From the NCBI RefSeq assembly GCF_900112255.1, contig NZ_FOLE01000007.1:1-64000 (forward strand): a DNA stretch of 64,000 bases. The letters run 5' to 3'. The notes beneath the pieces were generated by a model that was not told the origin of the DNA, searched no databases, and saw only the letters and a list, made by a program, of their open reading frames with translations. The position numbers and the translations under genes were made by a program. Below, piece after piece: positions 50,840-61,126 of this stretch (position 1 is the first letter of the stretch; each line of letters opens with the position of its first letter). Source of the stretch: Flexibacter flexilis DSM 6793. Lineage in GTDB: Bacteria; Bacteroidota; Bacteroidia; Cytophagales; Flexibacteraceae.

Positions 50840-52633
50840 TTACTCGGCTTTCTTTTGGTTTTCTTGCATTTGCTCTTTTAGGGCAGCCAAAGCAGAGTTG
50901 TCGCCAAGAGATGAACTTGCAGGTTCATTGCTTGTTTTGTTGTCTGCTGATTCTGCTGGAGCATCTTTCTTCTTAGGAGCAGGTTTTTTCTTTTCTGCTG
51001 TCTCGCCACTGAAAGTAGCTGTATGAGAAAGGATAATGCGTTTGTCGTCTTTAGAGAACTCGTTTACTTTGAAGTCCAAAGATTCACCAACTTCAGCATT
51101 AGAGCCATCTTCTTTCACTAAGTTTTTAGCAGAAGCAAAGCCTTCGATGCCGTATTGAAGTTCTACGTTAGCACCTTTATCGTTTTTAGCAACGATAGTA
51201 CCTTTGTGAACTGAACCTTGTGTGAAGATTGTCTCGAATGTATCCCAAGGATTTTCTTCAAGTTGTTTGTGGCCAAGAGCCAAACGACGGTTTTCAGCAT
51301 CAAGTTCCAACACAACTACGTCTAAGCGGTCGCCCACTTTCACGAATTCTGAAGGATGTTTGATTTTGCGAGTCCAAGAAAGGTCAGACACGTGAACAAG
51401 ACCATCAATACCTTCTTCAAGTTCGATGAACAAACCGAAGTTAGTAAGGTTACGAACCAAACCGTTGTGTTTAGTACCCACAGCGTATTTAGTCAATACA
51501 TCTTGTTTAGTCCAAGGATCTTCAGTCAATTGTTTGATACCCAAAGACATTTTGCGTTCTTCGCGGTCAAGAGTAAGCACAACAGCTTCCAACTCGTCGC
51601 CCACTTTGATAAATTCTTGTGGGTTGCGTAGGTGTTGAGACCAAGACATTTCAGAAACGTGGATAAGACCTTCAACGCCTGGCATAACTTCCAAGAATGC
51701 GCCGTAGTCTGCTACGTTTACGATACGACCTTTCACGCGTGAACCAACTTGAATGTCTTCACCCAAAGAAGCCCAAGGATGTTGAGTAAGTTGTTTCATG
51801 CCCAAAGAGATACGTTTTTTGTCTTCGTCGAAATCCAACACAACAACGTTCACTTTTTGGTCTAATTTCAACACCTCTTCTGGGTGGCTGATACGACCCC
51901 AAGAGATGTCTGTGATATGCAACAAGCCATCTACGCCACCAAGGTCAATGAACACACCGAAGTTAGTCATGTTCTTGATAACGCCTTCAAGTACTTGTCC
52001 TTTTTCAAGGTTGTTAAGGATCTCAACTTTTTGAGCTTCAAGGTCTTTTTCGATAAGAACTTTGTGCGAAACTACTACGTTGTCGTTAGTGTAGTTGATT
52101 TTCACCACTTTCACTTCCATTTTCTTACCAACGTAGATATCGAAATCACGGATTGGTTTTACGTCAATTTGAGAACCTGGCAAGAATGCTTCCACACCAA
52201 AAATGTCCACGATAAGACCGCCTTTTGTACGTCTTTTCACAACACCTTCAATGATAGTATCGTTGTCAAGGGCTTTTTGGATATTTTCCCAAGCTTTTAC
52301 AACGCGAGCTTTACGGCGAGAAAGAATCAATTGGCCGTTAGCGTCTTCTTGGTCTTCGATATATACATCAACAACATCACCTACTTTAAGGTCTTCCAAA
52401 TCGCGGAACTCAGCCAAAGGCACAAGACCGTCAGATTTGAAACCGATGTTAAGGATTACGTCTTTGTCAGTGATGCCGACAACAGTACCTTGTACTACTT
52501 CTTTTTCGGCAATTTCATGCAATGTACCTTCGTACATAGCAGAGAGTTTGTCAATTTCTTCTTGGGAATAACCTGAACCAAACCCTTTGGTGCTTACTTT
52601 ATCCCAGTCAAATGCTTCTGGAGCGTTTTTCAT
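50840..52633 (-). CDS. rpsA: 30S ribosomal protein S1
   Basis: 597 residues from ATG 52633; the ATG at 52660 would add nine residues not found in homologues. Six S1 (OB-fold) modules can be counted (e.g. GTVVGITDKDVILNIGF, EGVVKRRTKGGLIVDI, EGVIKNMTNFGVFIDLGGVDGLLH, KGRIVNVADYGAFLEV, NGLVRNLTNFGLFIEL, KGTIVAKNDKGANVEL), followed by a Lys/Pro/Ala-rich tail (KKKPAPKKKDAP). S1 helps load mRNA on the 30S; in Bacteroidota, with weak Shine-Dalgarno use, this contact matters more. Confidence 0.97.
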   Translation of the reverse strand: MKNAPEAFDWDKVSTKGFGSGYSQEEIDKLSAMYEGTLHEIAEKEVVQGTVVGITDKDVILNIGFKSDGLVPLAEFRDLEDLKVGDVVDVYIEDQEDANGQLILSRRKARVVKAWENIQKALDNDTIIEGVVKRRTKGGLIVDIFGVEAFLPGSQIDVKPIRDFDIYVGKKMEVKVVKINYTNDNVVVSHKVLIEKDLEAQKVEILNNLEKGQVLEGVIKNMTNFGVFIDLGGVDGLLHITDISWGRISHPEEVLKLDQKVNVVVLDFDEDKKRISLGMKQLTQHPWASLGEDIQVGSRVKGRIVNVADYGAFLEVMPGVEGLIHVSEMSWSQHLRNPQEFIKVGDELEAVVLTLDREERKMSLGIKQLTEDPWTKQDVLTKYAVGTKHNGLVRNLTNFGLFIELEEGIDGLVHVSDLSWTRKIKHPSEFVKVGDRLDVVVLELDAENRRLALGHKQLEENPWDTFETIFTQGSVHKGTIVAKNDKGANVELQYGIEGFASAKNLVKEDGSNAEVGESLDFKVNEFSKDDKRIILSHTATFSGETAEKKKPAPKKKDAPAESADNKTSNEPASSSLGDNSALAALKEQMQENQKKAE

Positions 52634-52669
52634 AAAAGTTATTTCGCCTGATTTACACATGAGCAGTCG

Positions 52670-52743
52670 GCGAGGGCTGCTTATGTATTTAGTTAAACAT
52701 ATAAATTGTATTGAATCCGTTTCTCAACGGGGCTGCAAATATA
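52670..52743 (-). promoter_or_regulatory. rpsA leader with -7 box and hairpin
   Basis: TATATTTG on the minus strand (52736-52743) and a small stem AGCAG/CTGCT around 52670-52684 in the leader. No -33 partner seen; the hairpin could serve autogenous control, which is only inferred. Confidence 0.35.
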
Positions 52744-52810
52744 GCTTTTAATTTTTTAAAAAGTAAAGAAAATCACGTAGTTAAATTTATTTTTTGTACA
52801 AATAAAAAAA

Positions 52811-52833
52811 GACCGCCCCTTTTGGGAGCGGCC
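52811..52833 (-). terminator. Terminator of the 1195-residue T9SS protein
   Basis: Arms gaccgcccc and gggagcggcc (one mismatch), minus-strand T-run of seven after it. Confidence 0.8.
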
Positions 52834-52863
52834 TTTGTATGATCAACTTATATCAGCTAAAAA

Positions 52864-55800
52864 CTAGCGATTAAGAACAACTTTGCGGATAACCACATTG
52901 TCTTGTGTAGCGATGTGTACGAAGTAAGTACCTGCCGATTGTCCAGCAAGGTTAAGCGTTACTTTTTCGCCAGCTAACTCAGAAGCGTTAGTGATTTCGG
53001 CCACAGTTGCACCCAACACGTTTACTACTTTAACGGCAGTTGGTTGGATTTCGTTGCGGTCGAATGCTAAGTTAAGAAGACCTGTAGTTGGGTTTGGATA
53101 AGCCGCAACATTAAGGCTGTTATTTACTTTAGCTACACCAACCACAGGAGTGTATTTACCGAAGTTAGGGCGGATGTAGAAAGTAACACCTGCACCAAGC
53201 AAGTTAGGGCTAGAAGGATCAGTCCAAGCTCCATTTAAACGAATTAGCACATCGTTAACAGTATAACTTGTAGGGACTTCGAAACCTAAGCGCATATTGT
53301 TAGCTTTTTCACGCAAACCAACAAAGTATCTTGAGTTATTTGCTGTTGTAGCAGTAAGGATAGTACCTAAGCCATTTGCTTTTTTGAAACTAATGGTATG
53401 GAATTGATTTGCTTCTTCCACAGGAATGGTAAGAGCCGCAGTACTATCAAGTGCAGCAGTGTTCGCGTTAAGACCACCTGTACTAGTCGCTCTATAAACC
53501 ATCGCTTTTACAGTAGTTGGAGTTTGAATATCTCCAATCCAGAACGTTACAGAAGTAAGCGTATCTTGTAGGCCAGCACCGTATTTCAATTCGTATTTTT
53601 GGAAAATACCATCAGCAGTACCAGATCCGATACCCAAACCACCAACAGCTGCATTATGATCTTTTGCCATAGTAGAGTCACTAATAGCCAAAGGCAATGT
53701 AATACTGTTGTTGCTTGTATTGGTTTCTGCTTCTGAAGCGTAAGCACTTGCGGTTACTACATATTCACCAGATTCTGTTGGGGTAAATGCTGCTGCAGGA
53801 GTAAATGCCGAAGAAGCTGTGCTTGCCAATGTAGCAAAAGACGTACTGTCTGCATAAGTACCAGGTGTTACCTTGATTTTTGATACCACGTTAGTTGTTG
53901 CGTTCATACCACTGTTCAATACAGTGCTATTGAATGTGAAACCAGCTGCAGGAACATGTGCTTTTGGCGTGATAGTATATTTCGCATTGCTTGTTAAGTT
54001 GATTACAGCAAGGTCATTGTTTGGCACATCACCGATTTCAAGGTTATCAATCAAGTGAATGTAATCACCGTTACCGCCGTATGTACCAACAAAACGGAAC
54101 TTCACGTTATCCACAGTGCCAAGAGCAGCCAATGGGAATCGCATTACTTTATAAGCAGCACTTGAAGTGAAGGTCGAGGCATTGATACTTGTCAAACGTG
54201 TGAAAGTAGCACCACAGTCAGTAGAGTATTCAATTTGAAGGCTATCTCCTGCGGCTAAGGAATAAGGAGCACCACCACTGTAGTTAATCAACTTATAGAA
54301 GAAGCTAATATATTGAGTACCTGTGAAACCAGAGAAAGCAGGGGAATATAGCTCGCCATGTGTTGTTGCCGAACTTGCGTTAGAATATAAGTTCAAGTAC
54401 AATACGTTCGTATTACCTACACCACGACCAGCCTCTGTATAAAACTCTTCGTCTCCTGATGTCCAACCAGTAGGCAATTCACCAGCAGTGATCGCATTAT
54501 AGTTTTCAGAATAAGGAATCGCAGTAGGGAAAACAACATTTAATGTATCATACTTGGCATCATTGCTTGGGTCTGTATCACCTGCAACTACAGTGTATGC
54601 TTTTACAAAAACAGTACCTTCTGTTGTCAAATCTACAGTAGTAGAGAAGTAAAGCGTATCTGTTGCACCAGCAGCCAATGAAGGCAATACGTCAGAGATT
54701 GAAGTTGTTGTCGCACCCGTAAATTCTACTGTTACAGGAATGTTTGTAGCATCTAAGCCATAATTTTTCACCGCTACTGCTACTACTTGTCCTGAGCCAG
54801 AGCAACTTTTTGGAGCAACTAATGCTACTGCACCAACGTCAGAACCAGAAAGTTCTTTCAATTCTACATCATCCAAGTAAAGTCTCCATTTATTGGCATC
54901 CGTATAAGCTTTAAAGCCAATGTAATAAGTGCCAGATACTGTTGGAGTGAATGTAACTTCTGCTTGCTGATAAGCCTTATGATTGATGATATTAGGTAAA
55001 TCAACCAATACATTTGTCAAGGCGGCAGCTGTCGGTGCATTACCGTAAGCTACCAACATTTTTTCTGGAGCATAAGTAGAATCAGAATTACGATACCAGA
55101 ATGAAAGTTTATATGATTTACCAGCTTCAAAATTCAAACATTTTGTTACAAGCCAGTCGTTTGCAGCAGTAGTACCGTTGTCATTGTACAGGTAAGCTAG
55201 ACAAGTGCTGCCAGTGTGTGGAAGCAGAGTAGAGGCGTACCAAGACACACCATCGTTATTTTCATCCAGACGAGTCATGCCTAAGTAATCCTCATCTGTC
55301 TCAAAACTGTTAGTATATGCTCCCGTAGAAAGATTAACAGGCTCTAAGTGAGATACGCCTACCGTAGCAGAAGTATCGTTAGAAGCATCTGCATCACCCG
55401 CTAAAATAGCTGTTGCTTGCATTACATAATCACCAGGTATTGAGAAATCTACACTAAATGTTACAGAATCAGTAGCTCCTGCAGCCAAGTTACTTATTGT
55501 ACCCACTTGCGTCGCCGTATTTATAGCCAACGACAAATCAGCTGTAGTTACTGCAGCAGAACCATTGTTTTTTACAAATACTGTAACGTCACCAGCACCC
55601 ATACCGCATTGAGAATCAGGGTATTTGATATTCGTAACAGCAAGGTCATTGCTAGCAACTTTAGTTATACTAATATCATCTACAATGAGTCTATACATAT
55701 CTGCTGCACTATAAGCTTGAAAACCAAAATAATAGTTGCCCGCAGTTGTTGGGGTGAAGGTTGCTTCAGCCTGCTGATAGGTTTCATTGGTAATACCTGG

Positions 55801-56451
55801 TAAATTAAGAAGCGTAGTGGTCATCGCAGCTGGGGTTGCTGACGTACCTACTGCCACTTTTAAATTTTCTGGATAAGCAGCTTCGCCTACTCTGTAATAA
55901 AATGAAAGTTTATAAGATTGGCCTGCTTGCAATGAAACACAACGTACCGTAAACCAGTCATTGGCAGCGGAGGTAGTGCTATATTGATAAATCATAAATC
56001 CTGTACCTGAGTGTGCCAATGTAGCAGAAGAAGCAAAGATCCATTTGGTATTGTCGGCATTCGCATCAACAATACGCAAACCAATGGTATCAGCTACTGT
56101 TTCAAAGCCATTAGCATAGCTACTTGTTGCCATATCAATACAAGTGGCTGCCATTGTTTGAGCATTAGCATTAGCATTACCACTATAATTGAACTTTTTA
56201 AAGTCATTGGTTTTCTTTACGGCAGAGCCTGCAATACTATTTACTAAGCTAGTTGCCTTCACAACTTTGCCTTTTCCTTTCAACGTACTGACTGCACCAC
56301 TGCGATTAATTTGCATTTCGCGTCCTTGGGTTGCTTTTGCTTCTCCTTTGTTGGCTGAAACTTTGCGTAACACTTGCGCTTGCAACGAGCCGAAACTCGT
56401 GCCTACTACTAGTGCCGCTGCTACCCATGACTTTTTGAAATTGTTCGTCAT
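52864..56451 (-). CDS. Large T9SS type A protein with repeated choice-of-anchor J-like modules
   Basis: 1195 residues with a signal peptide (KKSWVAAALVVGTSFGSLQA). Two closely related modules of about 170 residues (SYANGFETVADTIGL... and AYTNSFETDEDYLGM...) each contain TxCLAYLY/GFMIYQY, ANDW, SYKLSFWYR and GTYYIGFKAY, typical of choice-of-anchor J / MAM-like domains, each followed by a CARDB-like Ig domain (VTVFVKNNGSAAVTTADL; VVAVAVKNYGLDATNIP). A third, more diverged anchor-like module (SENYNAITAGELPTGW) and an Ig domain follow, then the sorting tail (VAAYPNPTTGLLNLAF...IRKVVLNR). Probably a secreted or surface protein. Own promoter at 56517-56548. Confidence 0.9.
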   Translation of the reverse strand: MTNNFKKSWVAAALVVGTSFGSLQAQVLRKVSANKGEAKATQGREMQINRSGAVSTLKGKGKVVKATSLVNSIAGSAVKKTNDFKKFNYSGNANANAQTMAATCIDMATSSYANGFETVADTIGLRIVDANADNTKWIFASSATLAHSGTGFMIYQYSTTSAANDWFTVRCVSLQAGQSYKLSFYYRVGEAAYPENLKVAVGTSATPAAMTTTLLNLPGITNETYQQAEATFTPTTAGNYYFGFQAYSAADMYRLIVDDISITKVASNDLAVTNIKYPDSQCGMGAGDVTVFVKNNGSAAVTTADLSLAINTATQVGTISNLAAGATDSVTFSVDFSIPGDYVMQATAILAGDADASNDTSATVGVSHLEPVNLSTGAYTNSFETDEDYLGMTRLDENNDGVSWYASTLLPHTGSTCLAYLYNDNGTTAANDWLVTKCLNFEAGKSYKLSFWYRNSDSTYAPEKMLVAYGNAPTAAALTNVLVDLPNIINHKAYQQAEVTFTPTVSGTYYIGFKAYTDANKWRLYLDDVELKELSGSDVGAVALVAPKSCSGSGQVVAVAVKNYGLDATNIPVTVEFTGATTTSISDVLPSLAAGATDTLYFSTTVDLTTEGTVFVKAYTVVAGDTDPSNDAKYDTLNVVFPTAIPYSENYNAITAGELPTGWTSGDEEFYTEAGRGVGNTNVLYLNLYSNASSATTHGELYSPAFSGFTGTQYISFFYKLINYSGGAPYSLAAGDSLQIEYSTDCGATFTRLTSINASTFTSSAAYKVMRFPLAALGTVDNVKFRFVGTYGGNGDYIHLIDNLEIGDVPNNDLAVINLTSNAKYTITPKAHVPAAGFTFNSTVLNSGMNATTNVVSKIKVTPGTYADSTSFATLASTASSAFTPAAAFTPTESGEYVVTASAYASEAETNTSNNSITLPLAISDSTMAKDHNAAVGGLGIGSGTADGIFQKYELKYGAGLQDTLTSVTFWIGDIQTPTTVKAMVYRATSTGGLNANTAALDSTAALTIPVEEANQFHTISFKKANGLGTILTATTANNSRYFVGLREKANNMRLGFEVPTSYTVNDVLIRLNGAWTDPSSPNLLGAGVTFYIRPNFGKYTPVVGVAKVNNSLNVAAYPNPTTGLLNLAFDRNEIQPTAVKVVNVLGATVAEITNASELAGEKVTLNLAGQSAGTYFVHIATQDNVVIRKVVLNR

Positions 56452-56516
56452 AAGATATTGATTTTAAGATAAATAATTGAGTTTATGAGTTAGTGGTAGA
56501 AACAAACACTAACTTC

Positions 56517-56548
56517 CAAAGGTAAAAGTATGTTTTTGCTTTCGCAAA
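56517..56548 (-). promoter_or_regulatory. Promoter for the 1195-residue T9SS protein
   Basis: Minus strand TTTG, 20 bp, TACCTTTG (box 56517-56524): full match; leader about 60 nt. Confidence 0.8.
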
Positions 56549-56627
56549 TCCCCATACATAAATGCATAAAATTTATATTTGGTTGGATAAAATCTCATAT
56601 AAATCTACTTATTTGTACTTGAATAAT

Positions 56628-57584
56628 TTACGACAAATACTTGCTCAGCAAACCTTCCTTCAGCGAATAAGTCGAAACTATAATTTTTTGATAATCTGTT
56701 GTTTGCAAAATATAGTTTATTAAAACAGCCGCCACTACTATCATATCGGCGCGAAGCGGTATCATACCACGCATCGCCAACCGTTCCGAGTGATTTAGTT
56801 TGATTATTTCTTGTAAAATATTTAGCACAAATACTTTGGGAAGCTCATAAAATGGTTCGTTTTCAACATCGTAGCTTTCCAATATATCCTGTTGCCTATG
56901 CTGATAGATTTCGGCCAGCGTGTCAAAAGACCCCGAAACCCCAACCAGCTGCGTAGGTTTATAAATGGCTACCGCTTGCGAGAGCGGCTCTAAAATCTTG
57001 GATAAATAAGCCCGCAAATCAGCTACATTTTCCGCACTAATCGGGTCGGAAGTCATAAACAAATCCATGAGGCGTTGGCCGCCAATCTCAAAACTACGTC
57101 GCCAAAACATTTCTTTTTCATTTCCCAAAATAAACTCAACACTTCCGCCGCCAATGTCAATGAGCAAACTCGGTTGCTGGTCAAGAGGCACAGCCAACCG
57201 CACGCCTTCGTAAATCATGGCCGCTTCCGTATCGCCCGAAATTACCGTTACCAAAATGCCCGTTTCTTGTTTTATTTTTTCAATAAAAACCGCTTGATTT
57301 TTGGCATTCCTAACGGCACTTGTTCCCAACGCCATGACGTTTTCCTCCGAAACCTGCCACTGAGCTATAATTTGGGCAAAATGTTGAAGCGTTTGCAAGG
57401 CGCGTTGTATGGCCGCTTCGCTGATGTAACCCGCATTGATGCCGCCTTCTGCCCCGATTTTTACCCCAACTTTTTCTTTGTATAAAATTTTGAATGACGG
57501 TTTGTGCGCACGCTCGTACAACTCCACGATTAGCAAATGGAACGTATTTGTTCCCATATCTATAAAGGCAAAACGTTTGTTCAT
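56628..57584 (-). CDS. Ppx/GppA-family exopolyphosphatase
   Basis: 318 residues from ATG 57584; the longer ORF start (57671) overlaps the dnaK terminator. ASKHA fold: FIDMGTNTFHLL phosphate 1 loop, ALGTSAVRNAKNQ, ISGDTEAAMIYEGV, LIDIGGGSVEFILG and GVSGSFDTLAE. It lacks the C-terminal HD-like extension of long E. coli Ppx, fitting the short form. It degrades polyphosphate or pppGpp. Lies just downstream of dnaK but with a terminator between. Confidence 0.92.
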   Translation of the reverse strand: MNKRFAFIDMGTNTFHLLIVELYERAHKPSFKILYKEKVGVKIGAEGGINAGYISEAAIQRALQTLQHFAQIIAQWQVSEENVMALGTSAVRNAKNQAVFIEKIKQETGILVTVISGDTEAAMIYEGVRLAVPLDQQPSLLIDIGGGSVEFILGNEKEMFWRRSFEIGGQRLMDLFMTSDPISAENVADLRAYLSKILEPLSQAVAIYKPTQLVGVSGSFDTLAEIYQHRQQDILESYDVENEPFYELPKVFVLNILQEIIKLNHSERLAMRGMIPLRADMIVVAAVLINYILQTTDYQKIIVSTYSLKEGLLSKYLS

Positions 57585-57647
57585 GTTTTTGGAAGAAAAG
57601 ATTTTTTGATAACAAAGCAAATATTCAATTTCAGCCCGAACAAACAA

Positions 57648-57685
57648 AAAAAGTCTCGCACGCAAAAACACGCACGAGACTTTTT
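57648..57685 (-). terminator. Terminator of dnaK
   Basis: Arms aaaaagtctcg (57648-57658) and cgagacttttt (57675-57685), with a T-run on the minus strand. Confidence 0.9.
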
Positions 57686-57766
57686 AAACATATTACACAC
57701 ACTTCACTAAACTTAAACTTCTGTAATAACCACAAAAACAGTAAGTTAGTTTCGGTGCAGTCAAAA

Positions 57767-59671
57767 TTATTTTACTTCTTCGTAGTTTACGTCCGTAACG
57801 TCCGAATCGGCGTTTTGCTGTGCACCGCCCGCTTGTGCACCTGCACCTGCGTCAGCACCACCCGCATTGTACATTTCTTGGGAAGCAGCTTGCCAAGCAG
57901 CGTTAAGGGCTTCCAAAGCCGTGTCAATACCTGCCACGTCTTGCGCCTGATGTGCTGTTTTAAGCGTAGCTACTGCGTTTTCGATAGCCGATTTGTTGCC
58001 AGCCGAAAGTTTATCGCCGTATTCTTTCAATTGTTTTTCTGTCGTGAAAATCATTGAATCAGCAGCATTTAACTTCTCAACTTTTTCTTTTTCGGCACGG
58101 TCTGTCGCTTCGTTTGCTTTCGCTTCGTTGCGCATACGTTCAATTTCGGCATCGCTCAAACCGCTTGACGCTTCAATACGGATTTTTTGCTCTTTGTTCG
58201 TGCCTTTGTCTTTGGCCGAAACGTTCAGGATACCGTTCGCGTCGATGTCAAAAGTTACTTCGATTTGAGGCACACCGCGTGGCGCAGCAGGAATGCCGTC
58301 CAAGTGGAAACGTCCGATCGTACGGTTTTGGTTAGCCATTGGGCGTTCGCCTTGCAACACGTGGATTTCTACGGACGGTTGGCTGTCGGCTGCCGTCGAG
58401 AACACTTGCGATTTTTTGGTCGGAATAGTCGTGTTCGATTCGATGAGGCGCGTCATTACACCACCCATTGTTTCGATACCCAAGGAAAGCGGCGTTACGT
58501 CCAAAAGCAACACGTCTTTCACTTCACCTGTCAATACACCGCCTTGAATGGCTGCACCGATGGCAACTACTTCGTCAGGATTTACGCCTTTAGAAGGTTT
58601 TTTACCAAAGAATTTTTCTACTTCTTCCTGAATGCGCGGAATACGTGTAGAACCACCCACCAAGATTACTTCGTCAATTTGCGAAACGTTCAAACCTGAG
58701 TTTTTCACCGCGCGGCGGCAAGGCTCAAGGCTGCGTTGAATCAAATCGTCGCACAATTGCTCGAATTTGGCGCGAGTCAGTTTGCGAACCAAGTGGCGTG
58801 GCACGTTGTCCACTACCGTGATGTATGGCAAGTTAATTTCTGTTTCAGAAGAACTTGAAAGTTCGATCTTCGCTTTTTCGGCTGCTTCTTTCAAGCGTTG
58901 CAAAGCCATTGGGTCTTTGCGCAAATCCATTGAGCCGCCTTGCTCTGTTTTAAATTCTTCGGCCAACCAGTTAATGATTTTTTGGTCGAAGTCATCGCCG
59001 CCCAAGTGCGTATCGCCGTCAGTAGATTTTACTTCAAATACACCGTCGCCGAGTTCAAGGATAGAAATATCGAAAGTACCACCGCCCAAATCGAATACCG
59101 CGATTTTCATGTCGCTGTCTTTCTTGTCAAGGCCGTAAGCCAAAGCGGCTGCGGTAGGTTCGTTAATGATACGTTTCACGTCCAAGCCTGCGATTTGACC
59201 CGCTTCTTTGGTGGCTTGGCGTTGTGCGTCGTTAAAATACGCAGGCACTGTGATAACAGCTTCTGTTACAGTAGTTCCCAAATAATCTTCGGCAGTTGAT
59301 TTCATTTTTTGAAGTACCATTGCCGAAAGTTCTTGTGGTGTGTAGTGGCGGTCGCCGATGCGCACGCGAGGCGTGTCATTAGCACCTTGTTCTACTTTGT
59401 AAGCTACGTGTTGTGCCTCGTTAGCTACTTCCGAATAACGACGCCCCATAAAACGTTTAATAGACTGGATAGTGTTCGTAGGGTTGGTAATAGCCTGACG
59501 TTTAGCGGAATCACCTACCTTACGTTCGCCATTTCCGTTGTCTAAAAAAGCAACAATCGAAGGAGTAGTTCTGCGACCTTCGCTGTTAGGTATTACAACT
59601 GGTTCGTTGCCTTCCATTACAGCCACACAAGAGTTAGTGGTTCCGAGGTCAATGCCTATAATTTTTCCCAT
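57767..59671 (-). CDS. dnaK: Chaperone DnaK (Hsp70)
   Basis: 634 residues. ATPase domain: [73 protein letters not shown]; substrate domain with [16 protein letters not shown] and [28 protein letters not shown]; lid and a Gly/Ala-rich tail ending [12 protein letters not shown]. Normal length. grpE and dnaJ are not adjacent here. I saw no CIRCE element upstream; heat regulation, if any, is by another route. Confidence 0.98.
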   Translation of the reverse strand: MGKIIGIDLGTTNSCVAVMEGNEPVVIPNSEGRRTTPSIVAFLDNGNGERKVGDSAKRQAITNPTNTIQSIKRFMGRRYSEVANEAQHVAYKVEQGANDTPRVRIGDRHYTPQELSAMVLQKMKSTAEDYLGTTVTEAVITVPAYFNDAQRQATKEAGQIAGLDVKRIINEPTAAALAYGLDKKDSDMKIAVFDLGGGTFDISILELGDGVFEVKSTDGDTHLGGDDFDQKIINWLAEEFKTEQGGSMDLRKDPMALQRLKEAAEKAKIELSSSSETEINLPYITVVDNVPRHLVRKLTRAKFEQLCDDLIQRSLEPCRRAVKNSGLNVSQIDEVILVGGSTRIPRIQEEVEKFFGKKPSKGVNPDEVVAIGAAIQGGVLTGEVKDVLLLDVTPLSLGIETMGGVMTRLIESNTTIPTKKSQVFSTAADSQPSVEIHVLQGERPMANQNRTIGRFHLDGIPAAPRGVPQIEVTFDIDANGILNVSAKDKGTNKEQKIRIEASSGLSDAEIERMRNEAKANEATDRAEKEKVEKLNAADSMIFTTEKQLKEYGDKLSAGNKSAIENAVATLKTAHQAQDVAGIDTALEALNAAWQAASQEMYNAGGADAGAGAQAGGAQQNADSDVTDVNYEEVK

Positions 59672-59780
59672 TTTAATATTTATGATTTGTTAATGATTAT
59701 GTTCAAAAGTCTGCAACATATTTTGTTGTCTGAAACTACCTTTACAAGCCTTGTGCCAAGTGTGGATAAATTTTTAAGCA

Positions 59781-59812
59781 AAAAAAATAACACACTGATT
59801 TGTAGTGTGTTA
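59781..59812 (-). terminator. Terminator of the histidine kinase gene
   Basis: Arms taacacact (59788-59796) / agtgtgtta; T-run of seven on the minus strand. It lies 100 bp past the kinase stop at 59914. Confidence 0.7.
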
Positions 59813-59913
59813 TGAGCGTATTGAGTAAAAATGAAACTATGACAACTTGGCAGTTTTGCAAAAGACTGCCGCCAAATAAAAGACATATTGTTCGTTAAGA
59901 TATTCAAATTCTG

Positions 59914-60975
59914 TCATTTTGGAAGTTCGGTTTGTGGCAATACAATGGTAAAGGTTGAGCCTTTGTCTTTGCCTGCGCTTTGTGCCGTAATCGTTCCGCC
60001 GTTTCTTTCCACTATATTTTTACACAAATACAAACCCATTCCCAACGATGGTTCGCCTGCCGTACCCACGCGCGAGGCCTTGAATTGCCCGAATAATTGC
60101 TTGCTTAGAGCCTCATCAAACCCGATGCCTTTGTCTATGACCGAGATATAAATATGGTTATTGGCGGCTTTGGCCACAATATTTATTTCAGTATCTGGTT
60201 GCGAAAATTTGATGGCGTTTTGCAGCAAATTAACCAAAATATGCGCCAACAAATCTTTTTCAAACACAACCACCAGCAGTTTGTCTTCTTGCGTTACGGT
60301 TATTTTAATATTTTTCTTCTCGATATTGATTTTGAGGTTATTGCAAGCCTCTTCGATAACGGAACTGATACCGATAAGCTCAGTAGGAAGCATGGGCGCA
60401 TCCAATCCATTTCCCAATTTCATTTGCGTGATAATGAGGTTAATGAATTTTTGCTGTTGCAATGTTACAGTTTTGATGTGTTGTGCATATTCCAAAATCG
60501 GTTCTTTGGGTTTTTCGGCAATAATGAGTTGCGCCATAGATTGTGCGCCTGCTATGTAGTTACGTAAATCGTGGGTAAGCAAATAAATAAAGTCTTTCTT
60601 TTCTGTAAGTAGGTTTTCTATTTTTAAGGTAGTGTGCTGAATGTTTTTCATTAAAACACCGATTTCGTCCGTATATTCTGTTGGCAAATTCGGTATCGTT
60701 CGGTTTGCGATATAGTCGGCTAAGGCTTTATTGGCCAAATGGACAGGCAGCAACAATTTTTTGAGAATAAGCAAAGCAATGCCCGTTGCCACAAGCGTAA
60801 AAAGCAACGTGAGTAAAATAATAGACCACGTGGAGAGCGTATGCGTTCCGAAAGACGTATATACGATGATGCCGATTAGCGGAACATGAATCCCTACAAA
60901 TGTGATAGACAATACTTTAAGTGTATAACTATCTTTTAAATACTTAATATTGGAGAGTGTTTTGTAAACTTTCAT
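59914..60975 (-). CDS. Membrane histidine kinase
   Basis: 353 residues. Two membrane helices (VLSITFVGIHVPLIGIIVY; WSIILLTLLFTLVATGIALLIL) with a very short loop between, a HAMP-like linker (LPVHLANKALADYIANRTIPNL), DHp helix with phospho-acceptor His135 in THDLRNYIAG, and the HATPase domain: N box NLLQNAIKFS, DKGIGFD (G1), LGMGLYLCKNI (G2). The near-absence of a periplasmic loop suggests sensing of membrane or cytosolic signals. No response regulator neighbour. The orphan regulator at 42091 is a possible but distant partner. Confidence 0.92.
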   Translation of the reverse strand: MKVYKTLSNIKYLKDSYTLKVLSITFVGIHVPLIGIIVYTSFGTHTLSTWSIILLTLLFTLVATGIALLILKKLLLPVHLANKALADYIANRTIPNLPTEYTDEIGVLMKNIQHTTLKIENLLTEKKDFIYLLTHDLRNYIAGAQSMAQLIIAEKPKEPILEYAQHIKTVTLQQQKFINLIITQMKLGNGLDAPMLPTELIGISSVIEEACNNLKINIEKKNIKITVTQEDKLLVVVFEKDLLAHILVNLLQNAIKFSQPDTEINIVAKAANNHIYISVIDKGIGFDEALSKQLFGQFKASRVGTAGEPSLGMGLYLCKNIVERNGGTITAQSAGKDKGSTFTIVLPQTELPK

Positions 60976-61126
60976 TAGTCTGTAGTAATTTGGGGTGCTG
61001 GTGTTTCTGTTTGATAGATAAGATGGGAATTAAAATATATTTAAGTGTTATGTTGTAATAAAACAAAGTTCCCTAACGTGAAGATATTATAATAATCGCT
61101 ACTTTGTATCAAATACTTTTTGAGAT

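Noticed and set aside
59672-59780. CIRCE or heat-shock promoter upstream of dnaK
   Set aside because: No TTAGCACTC-N9-GAGTGCTAA inverted repeat and no clear TAnnTTTG box was found in this stretch.
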